A stretch of DNA of 12,246 nt from Chloroflexota bacterium (GCA_009908585.1 JAAAOZ010000022.1:1-12246), one strand, 5' to 3'; shown: positions 1-6,585, numbered from the stretch's first letter. Program-made: numbers and translations. The notes: a model not told the origin generated them from the sequence alone.

Positions 1-80
1 ATCACAGACCTTTTCTGTGTTGTTAATGAGTTGCGGGTGGGGATAGTACGACTGCACCCGGCGAATTCCTGAAGAACCAC
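1..80 (+). repeat. Dispersed repeat, copy 1 (cut by window edge)
   Basis: This stretch matches the minus strand of 10048-9957. Both copies read ATYACAGACCTTTT, then a variable part, then GTTG-GGGTGGGG, then a second variable part, then TGCAYCCGGCGAATTCCTGAAG followed by ARCCAC. The last block is almost identical over about 28 bases. The middle differs in length and sequence, so this is a diverged non-coding repeat family in inverted orientation. The left edge of this copy is outside the window. Confidence 0.6.
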
Positions 81-96
81 ATCACCTACATGGCAA

Positions 97-123
97 AGAG
101 GCGAAGCCAATGGCTCCGCCTCT
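97..123 (-). terminator. Terminator-like hairpin after the patatin gene
   Basis: On the minus strand the RNA would fold AGAGGCGGAGCC / GGCTTCGCCTCT around an ATT loop. This is a continuous 12-bp stem when one G-U pair is allowed. The opposite strand would have an A/C mismatch at that place, which favours a minus-strand transcript. It starts 27 bp after the patatin stop codon. Only a short TTT follows the stem, so termination may be weak. Confidence 0.55.
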
Positions 124-150
124 GCTCTCGATTGATGGGGTCAATGTTCG

Positions 151-1155
151 CTACGTGGTCGCCAGATCCCGCCGGGCGATGTTACGGCCTTGTTCGAGCA
201 CCTCCTGGATCTCCACCGGCGTGAAGTGCAGGAGATCTAACACGATCTCGTTATCGGGTCGAATCACCGTGATGGGGATGCGCCGCCATTTCGCAAATGG
301 CAACTCAGTCATCTTCTCTAGTATCTCGGCGCTGTCGGTCTCGGCCCTATCCTGGCTGCCCAGAAGCGTTTCCAGGTCGTCTTGCACCTCCTGAAACGTC
401 TCGACCCAGCGATTCACATTCCGGAATTGCTCGATGTCGTTGTTGACCAGTTCGTTCGTGACGACCTCCATCAGCCGCATCGCAAACTTAGGCAGATTTC
501 CTGGCTCGAAGCTGGCGCCTTGCAGCTTTTCAGGCTGACAGATGATGCACACGATTTCCTCCGCGCCGTCGTCGATGGCGCGCTTGAGCGGCGCGACCTC
601 GCGCACGCCGCCATCCACGTAGGGCGATTTTCCGATGGTGATGTAGGGCATCTCGACCGGGATCGCTGTGCTGGCGATGATGTAGTCGCGGATGCCAGAG
701 TAATCCTCATTGGCATAGACCGCCGCGCCGGTCACCAGGTTGACGGCGCAGGCGAAAAACTTGATCGGCGAAGCGCGCAGGTTTTCGGGATCGATCTGCG
801 CTTCCACCAGTTCCCGCAGGGGGCCGGTGTCGATCAGTCCCTTGAAGTTCCGCCGCAGCAACGAGATGATCAGGGGGATGAGCCGTCGCTGGACGCCCAC
901 CTGAGAGGGCGAATGGAGATCATTCATCCAGAACGCCTCCAGTTGCTGCCCCAGGGCCGGGCAGTCGAGTTCCTGGCCCGCTCTGATCATGCGGCCGGCT
1001 CGATCCGCGAGAAATGAGCCGTTGAGGCTCCCCACCGAGGTGCCGTAGATGGCGTCCGGCACAAAGCCCGATGCCAGCAGCTCGGCAATCGCTCCCGCTT
1101 GAAACGCTCCCTTGATGGATCCCCCGCTCAGCACCAAAGCTTTTTTGATCTCCAT
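151..1155 (-). CDS. Patatin-like phospholipase family protein
   Basis: The 334-residue protein is probably a cytoplasmic acyl hydrolase acting on lipids through the Ser-Asp dyad of the patatin family. The oxyanion-hole glycines are in GGSIKGAFQAG (residues 11-21). The nucleophile elbow is GTSVGS with Ser40. The catalytic Asp is in DGG at residues 181-183, after the typical STAIP segment. No signal peptide or membrane helix is visible. The start is supported by AAAGGAGG eight bases upstream of the ATG. The C-terminal 120 residues are acidic and helix-prone, and I recognise no second domain there. The length is near that of RssA-like bacterial patatins, which are somewhat shorter. The gene stands alone: a 27-bp hairpin follows it and a repeat-filled gap precedes it. 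The family call is secure; substrate and role are unknown. Confidence 0.9.
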   Translation of the reverse strand: MEIKKALVLSGGSIKGAFQAGAIAELLASGFVPDAIYGTSVGSLNGSFLADRAGRMIRAGQELDCPALGQQLEAFWMNDLHSPSQVGVQRRLIPLIISLLRRNFKGLIDTGPLRELVEAQIDPENLRASPIKFFACAVNLVTGAAVYANEDYSGIRDYIIASTAIPVEMPYITIGKSPYVDGGVREVAPLKRAIDDGAEEIVCIICQPEKLQGASFEPGNLPKFAMRLMEVVTNELVNNDIEQFRNVNRWVETFQEVQDDLETLLGSQDRAETDSAEILEKMTELPFAKWRRIPITVIRPDNEIVLDLLHFTPVEIQEVLEQGRNIARRDLATT

Positions 1156-1181
1156 CTGTCATCCTCCTTTGAAATAGACGT

Positions 1182-1205
1182 AGGTCGGACTGCCCATTCC
1201 GACCT
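1182..1205. repeat. Short GTCGGA hairpin
   Basis: AGGTCGGA (1182-1189) and TCCGACCT (1198-1205) form a perfect 8-bp stem around an 8-base loop. Weaker pairing of flanking GTAG with CTGC/CTAC may extend it. The loop-side word CATTCCGACC also occurs at 9748-9757 inside another fold-back sequence. It lies between the patatin ribosome binding site and the 90-bp element, within the likely patatin leader or promoter zone. Confidence 0.5.
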
Positions 1206-1286
1206 GCGCTACCTCCCTCGCTGTTTTCTTATTGTTGGTGATTTATCAATCGTGGAAACCTCTTCGCATTTCAGCTGATGTCTTTA

Positions 1287-1376
1287 GGTAGTTCCAAAAT
1301 TTAAAACCTTCCAAACCAGATGCTTTCTCCTTGGAAAATCGCTTGTATTTGGGAGGTTTATTTTCTTGGAACGGCC
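1287..1376 (-). mobile_element. 90-bp miniature inverted-repeat element, copy 1 (subgroup A)
   Basis: On the minus strand the element starts GGCCGTTCCAAG and ends GGAACTACC. Its 29-bp arms are imperfect inverted repeats, with about 21 of 29 positions matching. The bases TTA at 1284-1286 and 1377-1379 flank it as a 3-bp target duplication. It differs from copy 3 at about five of 90 positions, so the two are close relatives. It has no coding capacity for a transposase and must have been moved by one supplied elsewhere. The insertion adds 93 bp and keeps the surrounding minus-strand frame open. Confidence 0.85.
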
Positions 1377-1629
1377 TTATTGTACGTTCACTCGCAGCCG
1401 ATGTCAAAGATTGTGTGAGCGGGGCCAACGAAGCAGTACCGGTACCAGGGGCTGGAGATGCACGAGGTTGCCTTGAACTTGGTTGAGCACGTTCCGGGGC
1501 AACTAAGGCGATTTTCCCCGTCGATCTGCTTCGAATTCCCAAGCGGGCAAAGGAAGGCGCTCTGAATCCTACTTGGCTTTCAAATGAAACCGTCAGGAGA
1601 CCTCAGTCACAGGGCGGGGCTTTTCACAT

Positions 1630-2706
1630 CTACTCCAGATCACTCAGGAACTCGCCCACGATCTGCGCGAATGCATCGGGGTGATTGTGGAATGGGAAAT
1701 GTCCGGCGCCCTCGACCAGGCAAAGTTCGGCATTAGGGAAGGCGTCAGTGTACATACGACTGGCGCTCTCCGGCTGAAACGCATCCTCCGTGCCTTGCAC
1801 AATCAGTACCGGAGCTTCGACCGCCTGGAGTGCGGCGCGGTAGTCGTGGCGTTTCCCCATGCTCAAGTAGATCGCCTGGACGCCCCACCCCGCTGGCCGC
1901 GCTTGATCCACTGTTTGGGCCTCCATCGTCTCGGCGTCCACCGCGGCTGTGAAGTACCGGCTAAGCTCCTGGTTCATTTCGACCAGTTCATCCTCGGACT
2001 TGGAAAATATATCCTTGAAGTTGAGATAGTTGTTCATAAAAGCGTCGTACTCCGGGCGCATCTCCTCCGGCAGGCGTGCGCGTACTGCCTCGAAGACCCC
2101 GCTATCCTCTTGGGGCATGACGAGCATATTAGCTGGGGCAAGTAGCACCATCCCTTCAACGTGCTGGGGAAACTCGGCCGCATAGAGCGAGGCCAGGAAA
2201 CCGCCGAAAGAATGGCCGATGAGGATTAGTTTCTCTTCGCCCAGAATCCGGCGGATCCTTTCGATATCTGCCAACTGGGCACCGAGGCCCAGCGCTTGAT
2301 CCACCGTTTTCATGTTCTGATAGAAATTGTCAGATGAGGGTGTGTCGATGGGACGAGTAGACTCGCCGCTCCCCCGCTGATCGTAGTAATGGAAGGTGTA
2401 TTGCTCCGTCAACGGCTCCAGTCCTGGCCATGGTTCTCGATCCGGGTATCCTGGGCCGCCATGAATCATCAAGATGTTTCGCCCCTCGCCAGCGGAGAAG
2501 TGGTAAAGTTGGATATCTTCCTCCATCGCCCAACGATGCGCGTCCTCCGGCTGCTTCGGTGGCGTCAGGGGTGCCCGCAGGTTCTTTCCTTCACGAACCA
2601 TCCCCGGTTTGTACAAGGGCTGGGTTGTAAAATACCAGAAGAGGCCACCAGCGACGACGACCAGCGCAACCAAAGTCGAGCCTATGATTATGAATGTTTT
2701 CCTCAT
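1630..2706 (-). CDS. Membrane-anchored alpha/beta hydrolase, proline iminopeptidase-like
   Basis: The 358-residue protein belongs to the alpha/beta hydrolase fold. HGGPG (82-86, oxyanion region) and DQRGSGES (109-116) are hallmarks of the proline iminopeptidase (S33) branch. The nucleophile elbow is GHSFGG with Ser166. Asp308 (in GTEDAF) and His336 (in GAGHFP) complete the triad. A helical cap lies between, at about 195-285. Residues 5-27 form one hydrophobic segment without a lipobox cysteine, so the enzyme is probably tethered with its catalytic part outside the membrane. The start is supported by AAGGAGAG just upstream of the ATG. The MerR gene lies 111 bp upstream on the same strand, separated by a 13-bp inverted repeat, so co-transcription is possible. 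Peptidase versus esterase activity cannot be settled from sequence. Confidence 0.88.
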   Translation of the reverse strand: MRKTFIIIGSTLVALVVVAGGLFWYFTTQPLYKPGMVREGKNLRAPLTPPKQPEDAHRWAMEEDIQLYHFSAGEGRNILMIHGGPGYPDREPWPGLEPLTEQYTFHYYDQRGSGESTRPIDTPSSDNFYQNMKTVDQALGLGAQLADIERIRRILGEEKLILIGHSFGGFLASLYAAEFPQHVEGMVLLAPANMLVMPQEDSGVFEAVRARLPEEMRPEYDAFMNNYLNFKDIFSKSEDELVEMNQELSRYFTAAVDAETMEAQTVDQARPAGWGVQAIYLSMGKRHDYRAALQAVEAPVLIVQGTEDAFQPESASRMYTDAFPNAELCLVEGAGHFPFHNHPDAFAQIVGEFLSDLE

Positions 2707-2746
2707 ATCTCTCCTTTACATCTCTGTGCATTTTGTATTGTGTAGG

Positions 2747-2806
2747 GCGTGCAACGTGACGCAGGAATAGGTTAGGTAGGTTTTTCTTATACATCACGTT
2801 GCACGC
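2747..2806. repeat. 13-bp perfect inverted repeat between merR-like and hydrolase genes
   Basis: GCGTGCAACGTGA (2747-2759) and TCACGTTGCACGC (2794-2806) are perfect inverted repeats with a 34-base spacer. The structure starts 12 bp beyond the regulator stop and ends about 40 bp before the hydrolase start. No long T-tract follows on the minus strand, so it does not look like a standard intrinsic terminator. It could be a small fold-back element, an mRNA stability element or a partial attenuator between the two genes. Confidence 0.6.
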
Positions 2807-2817
2807 TTGCTAGACTC

Positions 2818-3633
2818 TTATGCCTTCTCGACCGGAATCTGAATCTCGGTCACGTAGTTGGATGCATCATTATCCGATTCCGGGCCACGCAGGTAGACCT
2901 CGCGGAGCGGCCCGGCAATCTGGTATCCGTGGGCCTCGATCCAACCCATCAACTGCCCATAGCTGCCGCTGAGCGTGTCATAGCTGCCTTGATGGGTCAA
3001 GCATGCCATCTCGTTTATGGCGGGCAGCCGGCGGGGCTTCACCTGCTTGCCCTCGGGAATCGAACCGTTTACCGGTATCGCAACCTCGACATCAGCATCC
3101 TGTTCACGGAACTCCTCGTCGTGGTAGATGCCAATGGGCGGGCCGGCGGGGTTGATTCTGTGCTGTCCCAAGTAGGCGAAGGCCTTGTCGAAGAGCTGGT
3201 CGATGTGGCCATACGTGGGGATAATATTTCGCACCGAGGCGACCGCCTGGGCGGAGATCTCTTTAAGCACAACTTCTTGTTTAGACATATTTTCCTCCTG
3301 TTCGATTTGCCTCAGCCGTTGCTCGACTCGATCCAGCTGTGCTTGTCCCTCTTCCAACCGCTCTTGGATTTCGACTTGCTTCAATCGCAGCATCCCGCGG
3401 ATTTGCTCCGGCGGCAGGTCGTTGTCTAGCAAGCGGGAGATTTCGTCCAACGAAAGCCCCAGCCCCTTCAATGCCAGGATGCGATTGAGGCGCGGCAGTT
3501 GGCTAGCTGAGTAGTAGCGGTAGTTGGTGAAGCGATCCACCTTTGCTGGTTTTAGCAGACCAATCTTGTCGTAATAGCGCAGCGTCTTCACCGTCACATG
3601 GCTGAGTTTTGAAAATTCACCGATCTTGAACAT
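2818..3633 (-). CDS. MerR-family regulator with GyrI-like ligand-binding domain (BmrR-like)
   Basis: The 271-residue protein has a MerR winged helix-turn-helix at residues 1-70 (key words FKIGEFSKLS, TLRYYDKIGLL, NYRYY). A long coiled-coil dimerisation helix follows at about 75-118. The C-terminal GyrI-like effector domain is at about 120-271 and contains GPLREVY, where the glutamate is expected in the ligand pocket of BmrR-type proteins. Proteins of this build bind hydrophobic or cationic drugs and untwist a long-spacer promoter. No cysteine cluster is present, so a metal sensor is unlikely. The ATG at 3633 has CGGAG seven bases upstream. A 320-bp mobile element begins 22-30 bp upstream of the start and has probably replaced the native promoter. 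The downstream hydrolase is a candidate target. The ligand is unknown. Confidence 0.9.
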   Translation of the reverse strand: MFKIGEFSKLSHVTVKTLRYYDKIGLLKPAKVDRFTNYRYYSASQLPRLNRILALKGLGLSLDEISRLLDNDLPPEQIRGMLRLKQVEIQERLEEGQAQLDRVEQRLRQIEQEENMSKQEVVLKEISAQAVASVRNIIPTYGHIDQLFDKAFAYLGQHRINPAGPPIGIYHDEEFREQDADVEVAIPVNGSIPEGKQVKPRRLPAINEMACLTHQGSYDTLSGSYGQLMGWIEAHGYQIAGPLREVYLRGPESDNDASNYVTEIQIPVEKA

Positions 3634-3662
3634 TTGTTTTCTCCGTATACATATACGTTATG

Positions 3663-3982
3663 GGGATGGTTCAGAAATGGGTTGACACTTTTTCTCATCA
3701 TCCCAGGCCCGGCGGTTCCCACGGCCATTGGGCCGTTGGGTCAAAAGAAAAACCACGGGCTACCATTACAAAGTCGCCCTACGGCGACTAAATTCCAACC
3801 GGCTCAGGCCGGTTTTGTAAATGTAGCCGCGAATTCCCTCGGCCATTGGGCCTTGGGGCCAAGGTATTCGCCAGGCGTCGATGGGAATTGAGTTACTTGG
3901 CTATTACCCAATACTTTTAGGGGAGTGGTATCTATGCAAAACAAAAGTGTAAACCAAACTCTGCTTGCCCTTGAACCATCCC
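3663..3982. mobile_element. 320-bp miniature element with 11-bp ends and 8-bp target duplication
   Basis: The ends are perfect 11-bp inverted repeats, GGGATGGTTCA (3663-3673) and TGAACCATCCC (3972-3982). A second inner pair follows: GGGTTGACACTTTT on the left matches AAAAGTGTAAACC on the right, after a gap of different length on each side. The bases ACGTTATG directly flank both ends (3655-3662 and 3983-3990), a perfect 8-bp target duplication. No transposase frame is present, so this is a non-autonomous derivative. Duplications of 8 bp are usual for several families, including IS1595, ISL3, IS256 and IS66, and I cannot choose between them. It landed in the leader or promoter of the MerR-like gene and carries a nested palindromic repeat. 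Confidence 0.85.
3758..3828. repeat. Three-way-junction palindromic repeat nested in the 320-bp element
   Basis: The outer arms GGCTACCATTACAAA (3758-3772) and TTTGTAAATGTAGCC (3814-3828) pair at 13 of 15 positions. Inside them are two perfect 7-bp hairpins, AGTCGCC-CTAC-GGCGACT (3772-3789) and AACCGGC-TCAG-GCCGGTT (3797-3814). On each side lies a direct repeat, CGGCCATTGGGCC, at 3722-3734 and 3840-3852. The layout resembles dispersed palindromic repeats that I recall from Chloroflexota genomes. That likeness is from memory and not checked. Confidence 0.65.
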
Positions 3983-3990
3983 ACGTTATG

Positions 3991-4563
3991 GGAAGGCCTT
4001 CCATATCATTATTGTACAACCTCCAGTAAGGGGAGAGTCAAGACCTAATTTTGTTCAATCTGCAATTTCATCGGAGGTAATAGGAATAAAAATTTTTGTA
4101 GGGGGTGTTTCATTGAAGCGGACCATTATCTACAACCTGGGGGACCAGAGTGGGGTGCGCCCTTCGAGGAGGGGTTGCGCAGCACTTCAAAACTGAAAAA
4201 GCTAAGGGGACGCCAAGGCATAAAGACGCCGAGGAAGAATAAGGTAACGGTTAATTCTCGTGATCACAAACGGTGATTTGACGAATAAAAATTGATGGTG
4301 GTGAATTTTGACTGATGATCCAATGAAGCTAAATAGGGCCTAAGTTCATGGTGGCGCCCAAAACCCACACAAGGCCCAAAAAGGAAATTGGTGTGACAAA
4401 GCCTCACCTCCTCCCTGATCTGTCTAGACAGATCCCTCCCTCCTCCTCCTCTCCATTGAACGGAGAGGAGGAGGGGTTGGGGGTGGTGGAGAGGCTGTAT
4501 TGTGAAACCATCAGTCAAGTTTAACCACTACCTAAAAATTACTGGTTCTGATGGATTTTGTTG
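3991..4563. other. Non-coding stretch between the 320-bp element and the transposase relic
   Basis: I see no convincing gene here. The region opens with a 12-bp palindrome GGAAGGCCTTCC (3991-4002). Around 4200-4235 there is a short GACGCC-rich passage. From about 4390 to 4509 lies a long fold-back sequence, listed separately. The sequence has stops in all frames and AT-rich patches unlike the coding DNA nearby, which fits accumulated remnants of mobile DNA. Confidence 0.55.
4390..4509. repeat. Fold-back element with polypurine/polypyrimidine hairpin
   Basis: The core is a perfect 13-bp stem, CCTCCTCCTCTCC (4442-4454) with GGAGAGGAGGAGG (4462-4474), around a loop of ATTGAAC. Next to it is a perfect 18-bp palindrome, GATCTGTCTAGACAGATC (4417-4434). 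Outer arms GGTGTGACAAAGCCTC (4390-4405) and GAGGCTGTATTGTGAAACC (4491-4509) pair imperfectly. Together they look like a roughly 120-bp hairpin-forming intergenic element. One arm is almost pure pyrimidine and the other pure purine. Confidence 0.6.
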
Positions 4564-5867
4564 TTAACGTTCTACCCCGGCCATAGAGGTCGAAATGAGC
4601 AAATTATGCAGCCAATTGTCATGGTATTGCTGCTCATTCAACCGATGGGCAGGCGATTGGTAGGTTTCGCCGATTTTGGCGCGGGGACAGTAGGGCCAGA
4701 AGTTATGCAGGATGGCCCAGGCCCGCACGTGGCGTTCGGCCGACTGCCAGTGCCTATGGAATAGCGAGTGCTGAATAACCAGCGATCCAAGGGGTCCATG
4801 TGCCGATCCACCATACCATGGTGCTGGTCCGATGCGCTTCGGGATGGTCGAATCCTAAGACAAAGCGATCGGCTTTGGCACACAATTTGTCAATGGCCTC
4901 CTTCGCGGCCCCGGTGACATGCTCGGCGGCCCAGCTTTTCAGGGACGCGATACGCGCCCGGAATTGGTCTGGGGCGGCGGCATGATAGACATCCCAGACG
5001 GATTGTTGAATCTCAGGGTAGAGGTCCTGGAGTTTACGGGTACAGCGTTTGCGGATCTTCAAGAAGGCGTGTAGGAAACATTCGATAATGACGATCAAGG
5101 GGAAGAGCGCCCGCCAAGCATTCTTGGTCGCTTGCCAGCCATCCGTGTTGACCGTTTGAGGCTGATACTCGGGATTGAGACGTTGGGCTTCCGTCTGAAA
5201 ACGCCCCTAGGCTTCCGTTAGCTTCCGTTAACGCCGGCTCGTCGGCCTGTAATGCGACCGCGGCGCCCAGGACATACTCTTCCCCCACGGTCGTCGCGAT
5301 GTAGGCCTTAGGTAGTTCCAGAAATTAAAACCTCCCAAGCCTGATGTTTTTCCCTCTGAAAACTCCCCGTTTTTGGGAGACTTATTTTCTTGGAACGGCC
5401 TTATCGCCATTGAAGCGGGTATGCTTTTCATCGGCCAACAGATGCTCAGGCAGCTGGGCGGCATCTTTCACCGTGCCTACAATATCATAGCGGCCCATCT
5501 GGCCCTCTAAGCGATACCAATATTGCTCATCCCGGCCAAAGACATAGGCCAAGGCCCAGAATGGGACGCCAAACCGGCGCAAGAACAACGCCTTTTCCAC
5601 CTCATCCGTCTCCCCCGTCATGTAGGGCAACACGGCACTCGGCGCGATGGTAAACGCCTGCTGTCGCCCTTGCGCGTCCTGGGCCTTCAGTTTGATGCGG
5701 CGCACCGTCACATCCGGCATTTTGACCGAGGTCCGCTGATCGTACAACGTGTAGCCTGCTTTGATGGCTGCCGGAAACAATTCAGGGTAGAGCGTGATAT
5801 TCGTGTCTACCCAGGCGCGGAAGGCCTGCGGATCTGATACGAGCTTTTGATACCCTGCTAATCTATT
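4564..5867 (-). pseudogene. Decayed DDE-type transposase
   Basis: The conceptual protein starts near YQKLVSDPQAF (about 5850) and ends STSMAGVER-stop at 4564. Family marks include PYMTGETDEVEKALFLRRFG, the first acidic site in LLADEKHTRFNGDK, NTDGW (about 5132-5152), IIECFLHAFLKIR, HPEAHRTS and SAERHVRAWAILHNF. I recall similar transposases from Chloroflexota and Planctomycetes but cannot name the IS family. At least five lesions disable it: the 90-bp element at 5311-5400; a 10-bp tandem duplication GCTTCCGTTA at 5211-5230; an in-frame stop at 5207-5209, where LTEA-Y is expected; a 5-bp duplication ACCAT at 4810-4819; and a one-base deletion near 4760. No intact start codon is evident beyond the stop at 5868-5870. 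The gene is non-functional. I could not find its terminal inverted repeats. Confidence 0.85.
5311..5400 (-). mobile_element. 90-bp miniature element, copy 2 (subgroup B), inside transposase relic
   Basis: The element runs GGCCGTTCC to GGAACTACC on the minus strand and is flanked by TTA at 5308-5310 and 5401-5403. Removing the 90 bp plus one TTA rejoins the transposase codons as NGDK-AYIATTV, the expected family sequence. This proves the exact boundaries and the 3-bp duplication. In the transposase frame the element brings a stop after K-A-V-P-R-K. It differs from copy 4 at about eight of 90 positions. Confidence 0.9.
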
Positions 5868-5906
5868 CTACCCTAACCACCCGTGGCGCCCCGCTCGTAA
5901 TGCGCC

Positions 5907-5945
5907 GCGCCAGCGGCGTCTGGCGCATGCGCTTACGTAAGCGCA
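5907..5945. repeat. Adjacent hairpin and 18-bp perfect palindrome
   Basis: GCGCCAG (5907-5913) and CTGGCGC (5920-5926) form a 7-bp stem around CGGCGT. Directly beside it TGCGCTTACGTAAGCGCA (5928-5945) is a perfect 18-bp palindrome. They lie between the transposase relic and the small ORF at 5949-6281. They might be a terminator for the small ORF, a remnant of an insertion-sequence end or a protein binding site. No T-tract follows on the minus strand. Confidence 0.5.
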
Positions 5946-5948
5946 CCT

Positions 5949-6281
5949 TTACCCCTCTTCTTGGCCCAACTGACCCTCCATGACCTGGAAGTGACCTTCC
6001 AGATCTGCCTCAAGTGGTGGTTCTGCCTGCTGGGTGGCAGGCGCTGCCTCAGGAACCTGGAAGGCTTGCTGGAGATCATACGGTTCTTGATACTTGAGGC
6101 AGTGATAGATGTGTCTGGCTAAGGCTGCACACACATACGGCATCGCTCGATACCACGGCCGCCCAGCGGCCACCTTCTCTTCAAATAGCCCCCGATATGG
6201 CGTCCGGTGCGGATACAGCCACACCAAGGTCGCTGCGATTTGAGCCGCCCCCAAACTGGGATGCGCCGGAGGAAATGGCAA
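5949..6281 (-). pseudogene. Short ORF, possibly an IS110-like transposase C-terminal remnant
   Basis: The 110-residue frame is open with a TTG at 6281 and an upstream stop near 6310. It has no ATG start and no clear ribosome binding site. Residues around 35-75 (YRGLFEEKVAAGRPWYRAM and then LARHIYHCLKYQEPYD) recall the C-terminal end of IS110-type transposases, where R-x-LY-x-R, a G-K pair, a conserved helix and a final P-Y/F occur. The tail is Pro, Gln and Glu rich. The N-terminal DEDD domain and the serine motif of such enzymes are absent, so it would be a fragment. The likeness is by eye and weak. It could instead be an unrelated accessory ORF of the neighbouring transposase relic. Confidence 0.35.
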
Positions 6282-6379
6282 CTCGCGGTCTGAAATTATT
6301 ACACGTTAAACAATTCGAGCGTGCAAATATGTTCTCAATCGCGGGCCGCTTGGCGTCCGCAACCCGCTGGATCAGGCAT

Positions 6380-6424
6380 AAAAAAAGTTGGACTGCCTTT
6401 CCATTCGCATCTCTCACGGCGTCC
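6380..6424 (-). terminator. Intrinsic terminator of the ancestral MFS gene
   Basis: On the minus strand GGACGCC pairs with GGC-A-GTCC (one bulged A) around a loop of about 20 bases, and AAC plus seven T residues follow. It lies 19 bp beyond the rebuilt ancestral stop codon of the MFS gene (6443-6445). It is now about 157 bp from the current stop because of the inserted 90-bp element and the tail it displaced. Confidence 0.55.
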
Positions 6425-6495
6425 TACCGAGCGACCAGATGCTTAATCCACTTCGACGAATTTTTCTTGCAACTCCTCGATTTCCTCTTCGCTTA

Positions 6496-6585
6496 GGCCA
6501 TTCCAAGAAAATAAACCTCCCAAATACAAGCGATTTTCCGAGGAAAAAGCATCTGGTTTGGAAGGTTTTAAATTTTTGAATTACC
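6496..6585 (+). mobile_element. 90-bp miniature element, copy 3 (subgroup A), at the end of the MFS gene
   Basis: The element runs GGCCATTCC to GAATTACC on the plus strand, with TTA at 6493-6495 and 6586-6588 as target duplication. The TAA stop of the present MFS frame (6581-6583) lies inside its right end. Excising the element with one TTA lets the MFS frame continue for 16 more residues to a stop at 6443. It carries more end mutations than the other copies, for example GAATTACC in place of GGAACTACC. Confidence 0.9.

Larger units (their letters stand above)
1156..1629. other. Gene-poor gap with hairpin, miniature element and no recognised gene
   Basis: The 474-bp stretch separates the patatin gene from the alpha/beta hydrolase gene. 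It holds the patatin ribosome binding site (about 1164-1171), the 1182-1205 hairpin and the 90-bp element at 1287-1376. A minus-strand frame is open from 1542 to 1246 and runs straight through the element. Its sequence is rich in Ser, Ala, Pro and Arg and matches no family that I recognise, so I do not call it a gene. Confidence 0.6.

Noticed and set aside
382..1017. Long plus-strand open frame of 211 codons
   Set aside because: It lies antisense to the patatin gene, whose motifs and ribosome binding site are clear. The frame is a by-product of its codon use.
3758..3828. tRNA-like cloverleaf
   Set aside because: The fold has only two inner hairpins with 4-base loops. It lacks a TPsiC-like GTTCRA loop and a 7-base anticodon loop.
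4200..4235. Short GACGCC-rich passage as a tandem repeat array
   Set aside because: Only two or three degenerate units can be seen, with no fixed period.
5308..5407. 7-bp target duplication TAAGGCC for the element
   Set aside because: It fits only copy 2. Copies 1, 3 and 4 and the rebuilt MFS frame support a 3-bp TTA/TAA duplication.
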